Positions 40,907-51,154 of a DNA stretch of 64,000 nt are shown here, piece after piece. The stretch's first letter is position 1. Each line of letters begins with the position of its first letter. The notes under the pieces were generated by a model. That model worked only from the letters and a program-made list of their open reading frames with translations, did not search any database and was not told the DNA's origin. A program made the translations under genes and the position numbers. This DNA is from Acetobacter papayae JCM 25143 (lineage in GTDB: Bacteria > Pseudomonadota > Alphaproteobacteria > Acetobacterales > Acetobacteraceae), in the NCBI RefSeq assembly GCF_000613285.1, contig NZ_BAIN01000006.1, forward strand, positions 23,117 through 87,116. Direction: 5' to 3'.

Positions 40907-42042
40907 TTACGGCAGCGGCCCTGTCTGAAACAGCGATACGCGTAGCCCACCATGGGGCACTGGCGCACGCATGGGTAGAAATGGCAGCCCGGTTTCCCGT
41001 GCAAGGTCAGGTGCTGCGGTAACAAAAGCTGCACGCCAGCCGCTGAACCGTTCGCGCAAAACCTGTCCGAAAGCCCGATAAAGCGGCACAAGGCTGCGTG
41101 GGTCTCCCAGTCTGGTGCCATAGGGTGGGTTGCAGATCACCAGCTTTTGGCCTTCGGGGGGCGAGAGTGCACTGATTGGCGCGGTTTCAAACGTGACATA
41201 AGGCTCCACCCCTGCCCGCGTGGCATTGGCCATGCTCATGGCAGCGGCTCCTGCATCGCGGTCGCTGCCATAAAACCGGACGGACGCACGCGCTGGCTAT
41301 TAACGCTGCGCATGCGCTCCCATGCCTGTGCATCGAACGTGGCAAGCTCTTCAAAGGCGAAATGCCGCCCACGGCCGGGGTTAAGCCGGGCGGCGATTTC
41401 AGCGGCCTCAATGATAAATGTGCCTGAGCCGCACATGGGATCGACGACCGGTTCTGTTCCATCATAACCGCACTGGCGCAGGAAAAGGGCTGCCATGGTT
41501 TCGCGCAGGGGGGCGCGGTTCACGGCCTGCTTGTAACCGCGCCGGTGGAGCAGTTCACCCGATGTGTCGATGCTCAGGGTGCATTCGTCCCGCTCAATGC
41601 GGGCACGGATAACCAATGCGGCATCTCGCTGGCAGGGAGCACCCAGTGTTTCGGTTATGGCGCGGCTGATCCGCTCGGCGGCAGCGCCCGCATGGTAGAT
41701 GCGTGATGCAGCGCAATGGGCCTCAACACGAAAGGGTATCTCTGGCCGCAGCAGGGATGCCCATGGGGTGCGCCTGGCCAGATGGTCAAGCTGGGCAAGA
41801 TGCACAACCCGGAACGTATCGATACGCGCCAGAACGCGGCTTGCGCCCCGCACCCACAGATTGGCCCGCCAGACTTCCGGCCAGCCGCCGCGCAATACAA
41901 CACCGCCCGGCACGGCTCTGGGGCGTTTGAAGCCCTTGAGCCGAACCTCATCACAGAGTGTGTCTTCAAAACCCGGCGCGGTCGCCAGAAAGATTTCAAA
42001 GTCCTCGGGTTTTGTTTCTGTAGTGGGTGTATGCGTCGTCAT
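40907..42042 (-). CDS. THUMP-domain N2-guanine RNA methyltransferase, RlmL N-terminal type (one frameshift)
   Basis: SAM-dependent methyltransferase of 23S rRNA guanine of the RlmL/YcbY or TrmN type. It starts with a ferredoxin-like/THUMP region (EIFLATAPGFEDTLCDEVRL), then the SAM site EPVVDPMCGSGTFIIEAAEI and the catalytic NPPYG in KLVICNPPYGTRLGD. The break near 41268 fits one lost base, joining RVRPSGF-like sequence to YGSDRDAGAAAMSMANATRA. Corrected length is about 378 residues. The exact target nucleotide cannot be read from sequence. It converges on the NrtR-like gene with a 21-base gap. Confidence 0.85.
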
Positions 42043-42217
42043 GGCGTCTGCATGGCAGGAAGCGGAGAAAACGGCAATTCTTTTCCTGCTCCATTATGGC
42101 GCTTAAAGCTCAATGCGCGCAAAACAACATATAGCCTCGTTTTTTGTTGTATTTATTGTTTTTATGTGGCTTTACTCGGCGGATATCGCACACAAAACAG
42201 CAGGCGGACCCCAGATC

Positions 42218-43003
42218 ATGACCCAGCCGGATATTGCCAGCATTGCATCCTGCGCCATGGAACTGGCAAATACCGCCCGTGCGCTGGCGCGCACGCATTT
42301 TCGTCAGGTCACAGCCTATGACCGCAAGGCAGATGATAGCCCGGTTACGGTCGCGGACAGGGCGATAGAAGCCGCACTGCGCGCCATACTGCTGGAGCGT
42401 TTTCCTGAACATGCCATTTTGGGTGAGGAAGAAGGCCTGAGCGGGGATAGCCGTAATCTGTGGGCGCTCGACCCTATTGACGGCACTAAGAGTTTCATGA
42501 CCGGATTTCCGCTTTTCGGGGCTTTGATTGCGTTTACCCGTGACAGGCTTCCCACTCTGGGCGTGATAGAAATTCCCGCCACGGGAGAACGGTGGAGCGC
42601 ATATTCAGGGCAGACTTTCTTTGCTCAGGACGGACAGGAACACAGGGTTTCTGTCAGTGCCTGTCAGTCCCTTGAAAATGCGCGGGTTTATACGACCTCT
42701 CCCGACTGTTTTTCCGCGGCGGATCTTGAGCGCTATAATAGCCTGAGCCGGCAGGCTGCGGTCAGGCGTTATGGCGGAGACTGCTATATTTACGGTCTTT
42801 TGGCTTCAGGCTTTTGTGATCTGGTGGTTGAGGCCTCTCTTCAGCCATATGATTACTTGGCTCTGGTGCCTGTGGTGCAGAATGCTGGCGGTATCATTAC
42901 GGACTGGCAGGGGCAGCCTCTGGGGCTGCATTCGACCGGGCAAGTCGTTGCTGCGGCAACCCCTGCGCTGCATGCCCGCGCATTGGACACTCTGAATGCC
43001 TGA
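42218..43003 (+). CDS. hisN: histidinol-phosphatase, inositol-monophosphatase family (HisN)
   Basis: Magnesium-dependent phosphatase. The motifs are ILGEEEG, WALDPIDGTKSFMTGFPLFG, GGDCYIYGLLASG and the C-terminal PYDYLALVPVVQNAGGIITD, the pattern of HisN-type histidinol phosphatases rather than SuhB or CysQ. The start at 42218 (MTQPDIAS) gives 261 residues. A hydrophobic in-frame extension to 42113 exists but lies in AT-rich leader DNA and is not supported. It is intact. Other his genes are absent here. Confidence 0.87.
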   Translation: MTQPDIASIASCAMELANTARALARTHFRQVTAYDRKADDSPVTVADRAIEAALRAILLERFPEHAILGEEEGLSGDSRNLWALDPIDGTKSFMTGFPLFGALIAFTRDRLPTLGVIEIPATGERWSAYSGQTFFAQDGQEHRVSVSACQSLENARVYTTSPDCFSAADLERYNSLSRQAAVRRYGGDCYIYGLLASGFCDLVVEASLQPYDYLALVPVVQNAGGIITDWQGQPLGLHSTGQVVAAATPALHARALDTLNA

Positions 43004-43027
43004 ATAACTTTGGCTGTCCCAAAGGGG

Positions 43028-43818
43028 TCAGTTTTCTTGGCGGGAGGCTGTAGCCCCTTCTTTTTCGGGTATGATGATCTTCACCCCTTCCTCCGCGCAA
43101 CGCGCCGTGAAGGGTTCGGGTGGGGGAGCGCTGGTTACAATGGCGTCCACCGCGCCAAGCTGGCAGACTTTGACTGGAGCCTCGCGCCGGAATTTGCTTT
43201 CATCCGCGATAATCCATGTTTCCTGCGCCTGCTGTAGTGCTGCCTGAGCAAAATCCGCCTCAAACAGGTGGAAATTGCCAAACTCTCCATCAAGGCTAAT
43301 CCCTGCAACGGACAGAATGGCGTAGCGGACCTGAAACTGCTGGATAAAGCTGATAACCGACGGGCCTGTGGCTGTTCCGTCTTCCCCCGATAATTCGCCC
43401 CCTGCCATGAAAACGCGGTTACCATTGCGGGCCGCCAGCCGGTAGGCGATCTGCACGGAATGCGTAATGACAGTCAGGTTGGAATGGTTCAGAAGGGCCT
43501 CGGCCACGTAGGCTGATGTTGTGCCGTTATCAAGAATGAGGCTGTCACCATCGCGAATATGGGCGCGCACACTTTCAGCTACGGCTTTTTTGGCCAGATA
43601 GTTGATATGCATACGCCGTTGGAAAGGAGGTTCCTCCCGCCCTTCAGGCACCATGACCCCACCATGAAAGCGTGTCAGCACCCCCATGGCCAGCAAAGGG
43701 GGAATATTGCGCCGGATGGTTTCTGTGGACACATCAAGCTCGGTTGCCAGATCGGTAATACTGCAACTGCCTCTGGCCCGTACGGCTGCATGATCGCGTT
43801 CTGGCGTTTGAGAGACAT
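43028..43818 (-). CDS. DeoR-family transcriptional regulator (one frameshift)
   Basis: Sugar-phosphate-sensing repressor type. The corrected N-terminus at 43818 reads MSLKRQNAIMQ, then after one lost base near 43792 AVRARGSCSITDLATELDVS with the helix-turn-helix STETIRRNIPPLLAMGVL and the RFHGGVMVPEG wing. The C-terminal DeoRC domain has ILDNGTTSAYVAEALLNH and YAILSVAGISLDGEFGNFHL. Corrected length is about 263 residues. Without the correction a start would have to be sought upstream in unrelated sequence. AAGG lies 9 bases before the ATG. Target unknown. Confidence 0.88.
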
Positions 43819-43950
43819 GGTGCCGGGCCTTTTTTCGCAGTTTTATGCAAATCCGGGCAAATTCTAACAAAAAGCTTGTAGCGGCACCATGATTTCCAAC
43901 AAAATATTATGGTTTTGTGGCCTTGTCTCCAACAGGTTGGGCTGCTCCTG

Positions 43951-45005
43951 TTATGCTTTGCCTGTCTGACCTGCCGCGATCCGCCCTGCGGTCAGGCAGA
44001 AAATCTCGAACAGGATCTGGCTGCGGCATGGGCGGTGTTGGTGGTTGAATCGTATTGAGGAGCAACCTCCACAACATCACCACCCACTACATTCAGCCCA
44101 TCCAGCCCGCGCAGGATTTCGAGGGCCTCGCGCGTGGTCAGCCCGCCAATTTCGGGTGTGCCAGTGCCCGGAGCAAATGCCGGGTCCAGACAATCCACGT
44201 CGAATGTGACGTAAACGGGCCCATCGCCCACCACGCGCCTGACTGTCTCGATAATGGCGGGCGCGCCCAGATGCGGCACCTCCTCACCATGGATAACGGT
44301 CATGCCGGAATCCTTGGAGAACTCCCAAAGATACTCCGAAGCCCCACGGATACCGATCTGCACGCAGCGTGTGGGGTCCAGAACGCCTTCCAGCACCGCA
44401 TGGCGGAACGGTCCACCATGATGGAATTTCGCCCCTTCGTAATTGCCGCCGGTATCGCAATGGGCATCAAAATGCACCATGCCCACGGGCCGCTCTGCTC
44501 CCAGTGCTTTCAGAATGGAGTAGCTGATGGAGTGATCGCCCCCGACAGAAAGCGGGATCACACCGGCTTTGGCCAACACATGATAAAAGGCCTGAATATC
44601 TTCATGAGACTGCTCAAGGCTGAAACGGCTACGAAACGGCACATCCCCGATATCCGCAGCCCGGCACAAGGCCGCAGGCTGGCGGTGCATTACATGGTTA
44701 TACGGGCCAATGCGCTCCATTTCGCGTACCGCCCGTGGGCCAAAGCGTGCACCTGAGCGGTTGGTCACTCCCAGATCCATGGGTACGCCCACGACGGCTA
44801 CATCCAGTTCTGCCAACGTATCGGGGGTTACGGTAGGCTGGTAAGGCAAGCCCATAAAGGTTGGTACGCCGGAATAGGGTTTGGCACGGCTGGCCCCGGC
44901 GGAAAACTGACCTTCCGCTACAGCACGGAATTCAGGCGTATGCACCGTCTCGCCAGCGGCACCACCATATTTTTTACGCAGGGCATCAAGTTTTTCGGTG
45001 CTCAT
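43951..45005 (-). CDS. agmatinase/ureohydrolase family protein (one frameshift at the 3' end)
   Basis: Arginase-superfamily enzyme that removes urea from a guanidino compound. Metal-ligand motifs are SVGGDHSISYSILKAL, VHFDAHCDTGGNY and TFDVDCLDPAFAPGTGTPE. Near 44016 the frame changes (loss of one C), restoring HAAAQILFEIFCLTAGRIAA and a stop at 43951-43953. Start at 45005 (MSTEKLDAL). Corrected length is about 350 residues, longer than classical agmatinase, with an N-terminal extension of about 60 residues. Agmatine, guanidinobutyrate, guanidinopropionate or guanidine are possible substrates; sequence reading does not decide. It lies beside a LysR regulator and a polyamine-type importer, near the urease operon. 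Confidence 0.85.
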
Positions 45006-45116
45006 GGGATTTTTCCTTGTCAGGCCGGAGCATGGCGCGTTCCAGAATGGGATGGGCGAATAGACCATAGATGCCGGATTGGAAAAATCGGTTAGTCAGA
45101 ACGTTCAGTTTGATGT

Positions 45117-46091
45117 TCATTGACATATCGGCCTGTCGCTCAGGCAGGCACGATACGTTTCAGCCCAGACCTTCAGCCTGTAGCCTTCGGGCATATCGAG
45201 ATGGACTGCCGCCAGATCAGCCAGAAAGGCCCGCGCAATTTCACTGACATGCTGGCGCTGGCGTGTCACCACGTGGAATGTGACTTCGTATTGCAATGCC
45301 TGCATGTTCAGGGCGGCCATCAGGCCCTGTCGGCAATAAGGCAAGGCAAAATGCTGGGGCAGAAAGGCCAGATGGTGCCCGGACAGCACCAGCATGGCTA
45401 GAGCCTCCATGTTGTCGGCAACGGCCGTGATATGGCGTGGCTGGGTGGGAAAAACGGTTTCTGGCAAGGGGTAACTGCGCCATGCCCAGTCGTAATCCCA
45501 GGCCTGCGGTGTTGAGATTTCTCCCACCTGCGCGAACAGGGGGTGCTGCTGGCCGCAATAGGCTACCTGCCGCTCCAGAAACAACGGGGTAAAGTGCAGG
45601 CTGGCAGTTCTGTGCCAGAAATACCCGATTGCAATATCCAGCTCACCGCTCAGGAGCTGCTCTTCCATGGCGCTGGGAGAACAGACTTTGATAAACAGGC
45701 GTACCGCTTCATCACGCTGGCGAAAGCGCGCAATGGCATGGCTTATCCGGCTGTTTTCGCTGAATGGCGTATGCCCGATCATGCCAATCCTGAGCGCGCC
45801 CACCAGCTTGCGGTCCATATTGCGGGCCTGCATGCTGAAATCTTCCACCGCTCCGACAAGGGTGCGAGCAAGCTCCGCAAAACGTAGGCCTTTGGCTGTG
45901 AGCCTGAAACCACCGCGGCCTCTCTCACACAGCCGGAACCCCAGCCGGGTTTCGAGGGTGGCAAGCTGTGTGCTGATGGTGGACTGCCCGACATTCAGGC
46001 TGCCCTGCGCTACGGAAATGCCCCCTGCATCTACAATCGCCAGAAAAACCCGGATCAGCCTCAGATCGAGGTCACTCAATGTGCCGAGCAT
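45117..46091 (-). CDS. LysR-family transcriptional regulator
   Basis: The N-terminal winged helix (LDLRLIRVFLAIVDAGGISV, NVGQSTISTQLATLETRLGF, CERGRGGFRLTAKG) and a LysR substrate-binding domain (residues about 90-300, with GELDIAIGYFWHR) are present. It is intact at 324 residues. It lies just upstream of the ureohydrolase gene on the same strand and is divergent from the importer operon, the usual arrangement for a regulator of either or both. The inducer is unknown; a guanidino compound or polyamine is likely. Confidence 0.93.
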   Translation of the reverse strand: MLGTLSDLDLRLIRVFLAIVDAGGISVAQGSLNVGQSTISTQLATLETRLGFRLCERGRGGFRLTAKGLRFAELARTLVGAVEDFSMQARNMDRKLVGALRIGMIGHTPFSENSRISHAIARFRQRDEAVRLFIKVCSPSAMEEQLLSGELDIAIGYFWHRTASLHFTPLFLERQVAYCGQQHPLFAQVGEISTPQAWDYDWAWRSYPLPETVFPTQPRHITAVADNMEALAMLVLSGHHLAFLPQHFALPYCRQGLMAALNMQALQYEVTFHVVTRQRQHVSEIARAFLADLAAVHLDMPEGYRLKVWAETYRACLSDRPICQ

Positions 46092-46480
46092 GGTTCAGGC
46101 CGCTTTGATAGAAATCAATGTAAATATCCGCATAATCTGGCACCCCCGAAACGATCTGGCCTATGCCCTCCTATAGCATGGTGTTCTTGCTGTGAGAAAG
46201 TGATGAAGGAGTGGAAACAAAACCTATGGTATCACAGGATTTTTTCTTGTTTTTCCATCGAAAACAGGCGTGATCAGGAATGCTGATGTTGCCGTAATGC
46301 CCTGTGCTGATAAAACATTCATAAAGCTCGATGCAAAGATCGCAAGAAGAGCATTCAAAAAAATGCCGTTCCGCGCTTATCGTTGTATCAGCTTCGACCG
46401 GGGCACCTCCTGCCAAGCTGAAACACCGTGTCAAACGCCCGCCATTGTATCGATATCATTCCGAACGGAGAGCCTGCATC
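46092..46480. other. 389-base intergenic region between lysR and the importer operon
   Basis: AT-richer than the flanks in its left half. It must hold the divergent promoters of lysR and the binding-protein gene, and probably LysR sites. Open frames here (for example 46171-46434 on the minus strand) lack family features and were not called. No convincing riboswitch motif was recognised. Confidence 0.5.
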
Positions 46481-47545
46481 ATGACCCGTTACCGTATCGG
46501 CCTGCCCCTTCTTGTTGCCTGTACGTTTCTCTCCGGCTGGGGAGCCTCCGCACGGGCTGAAACAGGTGCCCTGAATGTTCTGACATGGTGCGACCATGAA
46601 GACCCAGCCCTGCTTGAGCCGTTTGAAAAAGCCCATAACGTCAAGGTTCATTACAAGGATATCGACAGCACCGGAGCAGCACTGGCCGTTATCCAGCAGT
46701 CTCACCCCGGAGACTGGGACGTGCTGGTGCTTGATGAAACCGATACCGGCCGACTAGCCGATATGGGGCTGCTGTCAGCGCTGGATCCGGCTGACTTCCC
46801 CATGGCGGACCTGTTTGAAGGGGTTAGTAGCCCCGCGTTGAATGTTGTCAAAGGCAAGATGTATTCCGTGCCGGAAAAATTCGGCTACAACGCGGTGGCC
46901 TATGATTCTGCGCATATCAAGGCGCAGGCTCTTGCCGATATTCAGGTGCCATGGAGTGCCGAATATAAAGACCGCATCGCCATTTACGACTATTATGTGC
47001 CCATTATCGCCTATGCCGCTCAGGCACTGGGCAAGGACCCTGAACATCTGACCGATGCGGACCTGCCTGCTCTACGCGATAAACTGGCGGCCCTGCGGCA
47101 TAATGCTGCCCTTGTAGGTGATATCACCACCACCCAGCAGGCGCTTGCTACCGGGCAGGTTGATATTTTGGTTGGCGGCGGCGAATGGGTGACAGCCGGC
47201 ATGCATAAGGACCGGCCCGATCTGGCCTATCTTGTGCCCAAACAGGGTGGCATACGCTGGCAGCAGGGCATCGCCGTTTTTGCCTCTTCTGGCCACAAGG
47301 ATCTGGCAACGGCTTTTGCCAAATACATTCTCACTCCTGAAGCGCAGGCCAAGCTGGCAACGTCAAGCTGCTACTGGGGTATGCCAGCCAACCGCAAAGC
47401 CGTGCTGAGTGAGGCGGATAAAACCATTCTGCAATGGGCACAGCAGCCCGCCTATATAGCGCGCACGGCAACATATCCGCAGCTTACGCCCGCCTTTGAC
47501 AAGACGCTCCAGAAACTCTGGACCGAAGTTATGCAGAATGAATAA
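46481..47545 (+). CDS. PotD-type periplasmic solute-binding protein
   Basis: Binding protein of a spermidine/putrescine-type ABC importer. The signal peptide is clear: MTRYR, hydrophobic IGLPLLVACTFLSGWG, cleavage at ASARAE. The mature start ALNVLTWCDHEDPALLEPFE and the block VHYKDIDSTGAALAVIQQ are typical of family 1 polyamine binders, as is the late YWGMPANRKAVL. It is intact at 354 residues. It heads an operon with two permeases, an ATPase and an MBL-fold protein. The neighbouring ureohydrolase suggests agmatine or a related guanidino compound as ligand. Confidence 0.88.
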   Translation: MTRYRIGLPLLVACTFLSGWGASARAETGALNVLTWCDHEDPALLEPFEKAHNVKVHYKDIDSTGAALAVIQQSHPGDWDVLVLDETDTGRLADMGLLSALDPADFPMADLFEGVSSPALNVVKGKMYSVPEKFGYNAVAYDSAHIKAQALADIQVPWSAEYKDRIAIYDYYVPIIAYAAQALGKDPEHLTDADLPALRDKLAALRHNAALVGDITTTQQALATGQVDILVGGGEWVTAGMHKDRPDLAYLVPKQGGIRWQQGIAVFASSGHKDLATAFAKYILTPEAQAKLATSSCYWGMPANRKAVLSEADKTILQWAQQPAYIARTATYPQLTPAFDKTLQKLWTEVMQNE

Positions 47546-47546
47546 A

Positions 47547-48396
47547 ATGCGCAGCCTGTCACGACGGGAGAGCCTTCCGGGCCTCCTGTTTGCCTCCCCT
47601 GCCCTGTTGTGCTGGTGGCATTTTTTGCCGCTCCTCTGCTGGCCATGGTCGCGGTGAGCCTGCGAGACAGTACAACAGGACAATACGGGATTGGCAATTT
47701 CGTTCAGGTTTTTACTGAAAAAGCCTATACGGATGCTCTTTTCAATTCCCTGACCCTGACAGCTATTGTCACGCTGGCCAGTCTCGCGCTGGCCTACCCG
47801 CTGGCGTATTCCATTGCCTCGCTGCGTTCAGCACGTTTGCAGCGTCTTGCGCTCACTTTTGCGGTGCTGCCGTTCTGGACATCCTATGTCGTGCGATCCT
47901 ACGCATGGTTGCTGGTGCTGGCGCCTACCGGGCCACTCAATGCGGTGCTGCTGGCAACAGGCTTATCCACACGCCGCTCAGGCTCGCATACAGCACTGTC
48001 GCCACCGAAATCGGGTTTGTGCATTTTTTCATTATGCTTGATACACTCACGATTTATGCCTCTCTTGTGCAGATCAATCCGCGTCTGGCACTGGCTGCGC
48101 GTGATCTGGGGGCGTCTGCCCTGCGCACATTCCTGAGTGTCACGCTCCCGCTGAGCATACCCGGTATTGCCGTGGGGGCCTTTCTGACTATTGTTCTGTG
48201 TATCGGGGATTATGTTACCCCGCAGATACTGGGCGGCATGCGCGCCATTGTCCTGCCTCAGACCGTAATGATGCAGATACAAAAACACCTTGATCTGCCA
48301 ATGGCCTCTGCCATGTCTCTGGTTCTGACGGTCGTTATGGCGCTGGCTTATCTGGCATTGTACCGGTTTCTCAGAACCGAGGAGCCCGGACGATGA
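47547..48396 (+). CDS. PotB-type ABC importer permease (two frameshifts)
   Basis: Inner-membrane permease. The start MRSLSRRESLPGLLFASPAL is followed by a break near 47612 (one base lost) into VLVAFFAAPLLAMVAVSLRD, then a second near 47970 into HTPLRLAYSTVATEIGFVHF. The coupling loop ALAARDLGASALRTFLSVTL (EAA motif) and IVLCIGDYVTPQILGG are typical of PotB. Corrected length is about 284 residues. The start could also be 47538, overlapping the binding-protein stop. It overlaps the next permease by 4 bases. Confidence 0.87.
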
Positions 48397-49211
48397 GTGC
48401 TGTGCAAAAACGCAGTTTTGACGGGTGGCGAAATCTGGCCTGCAAGGGACTGACGGTTTCCTATATGGCGGCCTGTTTCTGCTTCATTTTTGCACCGGTT
48501 GCGGTTCTGGTGCTGTTTTCCTTTCAGGATGGCCGCCTGCCGGTGCCTCCGTTTCATGGGCCGACGCTGTATTGGTATGGGCAGGCCTTAGCTAATGGCC
48601 GCCTGCTTTCCGCTATGGGGCATTCCTTTCTTGTCGGCGCGGGTTCTGCTTTTCTGTCCGTTCTGCTGGGGTTTCTCGCGGCCTATGGTCTGGCGCGTTA
48701 TCGTTTTCGTGGACAAGCACTGGTGCGGGGTATTCTGGTGCTACCCATGGCGGTTTCCTACCTGATTGTGGGTATGGGGCTGCTGGTTATGGCCTCGTGG
48801 CTGAATATTGCCCCCTCGCTCTGGCTGGTGTGCATTTCACATGTTGTCATCAACATGCCGCTGGCTTTTGCTATCTGCTCGGCCCAGTTCAACCCCGCGC
48901 AGGTACGTATGGAAATGGCAGCGGGCGATCTTGGGGCATCCCTGCCGCGTGTGTTGTTGCAAATTACCGTGCCAATGATGGCCCCTGCCCTAATTGCTGC
49001 CTTCATCCTCTGTTTTACCCTTTCATGGGACGAGTTTCTGACGGCGTTCCTGCTCAGCCGCTTTGACATCACTCTGCCGGTTGCCATCTGGGGGCTGCTG
49101 CGTGGCGGGCTGAATCCGCAGACCAATGCCATTGGTTCCATGGTTTTCTTCGGTGCCGCCGCCCTTGCACTGGGCGCGGAATATCTCATGTTCCGAAAAA
49201 AGAGTTCCTGA
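48393..49211 (+). CDS. PotC-type ABC importer permease
   Basis: Second permease of the importer with about six membrane segments. FIFAPVAVLVLFSFQDG, the YRFRGQALVRGILVLPMAVS block and the coupling loop MEMAAGDLGASLPRVLLQIT are typical of the PotC group, as is CFTLSWDEFLTAFLLS. It is intact at 272 residues. It abuts the ATPase gene with no gap. Confidence 0.92.
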   Translation: MSAVQKRSFDGWRNLACKGLTVSYMAACFCFIFAPVAVLVLFSFQDGRLPVPPFHGPTLYWYGQALANGRLLSAMGHSFLVGAGSAFLSVLLGFLAAYGLARYRFRGQALVRGILVLPMAVSYLIVGMGLLVMASWLNIAPSLWLVCISHVVINMPLAFAICSAQFNPAQVRMEMAAGDLGASLPRVLLQITVPMMAPALIAAFILCFTLSWDEFLTAFLLSRFDITLPVAIWGLLRGGLNPQTNAIGSMVFFGAAALALGAEYLMFRKKSS

Positions 49212-50351
49212 ATGACGGTTTCGCATTCCTCTCCCTCCTCCACGGCCCATCTGGCGGTGGAGGCTGTTTCCAAGCACTATCCGGGGCAGACCGCGCTGGA
49301 GACCGTCTCGCTGCATGTGGAGCGTGGCCGTTATGTTGTGCTGCTTGGCCCTTCGGGTAGCGGCAAAACTACACTGCTTTCCCTTATTGGCGGTTTTACG
49401 CTGCCCAGTTCGGGCATTATCCGCATTGGCGGGCAGGACGTGACAGACCTGCCGCCTGCAAAAAGGCCTACAACAACCGTCTTTCAGGATTACGCGCTGT
49501 TTCCGCATATGACGGTTGCGGCCAATATCGAATTCGGCCTGAAACTGCGCGGGTTGAAAGCAGATGCGCGCAAAACCCGCGTGGCGGAAATGCTTGAGCT
49601 CGTAGGGCTCGGCCAGCATGGTGAGCGTAGCATTCAGGCCCTGTCTGGCGGGCAACGCCAGCGCGTGGCTCTAGCACGGGCTTTGGCGGTGGAACCCGAA
49701 ATCCTGCTGCTGGATGAGCCACTCGGTGCGCTTGATCTGGCCCTGCGCCGCCAGATGCAGGACGAACTGCACCGTATCCAGCGCCAGATGAACCGCACAT
49801 TCGTGCATGTGACCCATGATCAGGAAGAAGCCATGGCGCTGGCAGACCTGATTGTTGTCATGAGCCATGGTCGCATTGAGGACATGGGACCACCACGTCG
49901 CGTGTATATGCGCCCGGCAACGCGCTTTGCGGCTACGTTCATGGGCGAAAGCACCCAGATCGAAGGCCATATTCACGCGCAGGATGGTCAGGTTATCACG
50001 CTTGAAACCGATATTGGCCTGCTGCGCGGCATGGCAGCCCCCATGAGTGGTGCCCTGACCGACAACCCGGCCGACACGCAGGGGCGCATATGGCGCACGG
50101 GCGACAAGGCCGTGGCGATTATCCGGCCTGAGAACATCAGAACTGTTGCGCAAAACGGACAGGCCATGGGACAGGCACTTGTATGCGAAACTGTTTTTCA
50201 GGGTAATTATGTCAGGGTTTTCGCCCGTTCTGAAACCGGGCAGAGCTTTGTGCTGCATAGCCCGGCACGGCAGGTGCCCGCCAGCGGCGAAATCATTACC
50301 CCGTACGCCCTGATGGAAGATATTACTATCGTACCCGCGCAGGAAAACTAG
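49212..50351 (+). CDS. PotA-type ABC importer ATPase
   Basis: ATP-binding subunit energising the importer. Walker [18 protein letters not shown]-loop VFQDYALFPHM, signature LSGGQRQRVALARAL, Walker B ILLLDEPLGALD and H-loop HVTHDQEEAM are all present. A C-terminal TOBE/OB-like domain covers about residues 250-379. It is intact at 379 residues. Confidence 0.94.
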   Translation: MTVSHSSPSSTAHLAVEAVSKHYPGQTALETVSLHVERGRYVVLLGPSGSGKTTLLSLIGGFTLPSSGIIRIGGQDVTDLPPAKRPTTTVFQDYALFPHMTVAANIEFGLKLRGLKADARKTRVAEMLELVGLGQHGERSIQALSGGQRQRVALARALAVEPEILLLDEPLGALDLALRRQMQDELHRIQRQMNRTFVHVTHDQEEAMALADLIVVMSHGRIEDMGPPRRVYMRPATRFAATFMGESTQIEGHIHAQDGQVITLETDIGLLRGMAAPMSGALTDNPADTQGRIWRTGDKAVAIIRPENIRTVAQNGQAMGQALVCETVFQGNYVRVFARSETGQSFVLHSPARQVPASGEIITPYALMEDITIVPAQEN

Positions 50352-50389
50352 GTTCTTCCCGCTCAACAGCAGCGCAGAAAGGGGATGCC

Positions 50390-51154
50390 ATGGCAGGCTT
50401 CATTGCCCATGACAGATGGTATGAGACCATTTCCTATGCCGATGGGATAACGCTTATCCATGAGCCATGGATAAAGCCCTTTTTCCGCTGCAATATGTGG
50501 CATGTACGCGGGCGGGATTACGATCTGCTGTTCGATAGCGGGCTGGGTGCGGTGCCTTTGCGCAGGCATGTCAGCCTACTGGCGGAACGGCCTGTGCTCT
50601 GTGTCGCAAGTCACGCCCATTTTGACCATATCGGCTGCCATCACGAGTTTGAACACTGCGCAATCCATGGAGCAGAAGCCTCTATCCTGCAAAACCCTGA
50701 TGGCGAGCATACCTTGGCAGCGTTCTATGCAAACGAGGAAATGTTTGACGCCTGCCCGCAGGGTTGGAACACGCAGCAATACAGGGTTACCGGTGTCACG
50801 CCCTCGCGCCTGCTTGGACAGGGTGATGTTATCGATCTGGGCAACAGGGCTTTTGAAGTTCTGCACACACCCGGCCACTCACCGGGTGGGATAGCCTTGT
50901 GGGAGAAGGCAACAGGCACCCTGCTTTCGGGTGATGTGGTGTATGATGGCCCCCTACTGGATGATACCTATCATTCTTCTGTGCCCGACTATGTCTCGAC
51001 GCTGGAAAAGCTTGAGACAATGCCAGTGAGTATCGTGCATGGGGGGCATTTCCCCAGTTTTGGGGCGGTGCGTTTCCGCCAGCTCTGCGCGGAGTATATA
51101 GAGGGCCGTCGCAAAGCTGGCTGTCCTGTGGCTACAGCCCACCCTGTTCGATAA
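50390..51154 (+). CDS. metallo-beta-lactamase-fold hydrolase
   Basis: MBL-fold metal-dependent hydrolase with the HxHxDH motif in [14 protein letters not shown], a second His in [12 protein letters not shown], the bridging Asp in [12 protein letters not shown] and the final His in [11 protein letters not shown]. It is intact at 254 residues, 38 bases after the importer ATPase and thus probably in the same operon. Its substrate is unknown. The 3' end overlaps ureG tail to tail by 23 bases. Confidence 0.88.
   Translation: MAGFIAHDRWYETISYADGITLIHEPWIKPFFRCNMWHVRGRDYDLLFDSGLGAVPLRRHVSLLAERPVLCVASHAHFDHIGCHHEFEHCAIHGAEASILQNPDGEHTLAAFYANEEMFDACPQGWNTQQYRVTGVTPSRLLGQGDVIDLGNRAFEVLHTPGHSPGGIALWEKATGTLLSGDVVYDGPLLDDTYHSSVPDYVSTLEKLETMPVSIVHGGHFPSFGAVRFRQLCAEYIEGRRKAGCPVATAHPVR

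Noticed and set aside
43004..43027. Small hairpin CTTTGG/CCAAAG between hisN and the DeoR gene as terminator
   Set aside because: The stem is short and no T run follows on either strand.
46171..46434. 87-residue minus-strand open frame in the lysR-importer spacer
   Set aside because: It has no family features and no good ribosome binding site, and it overlaps the region that must contain the divergent promoters.
46092..46480. Guanidine riboswitch upstream of the importer operon
   Set aside because: The context made it attractive, but no conserved guanidine riboswitch core could be recognised.
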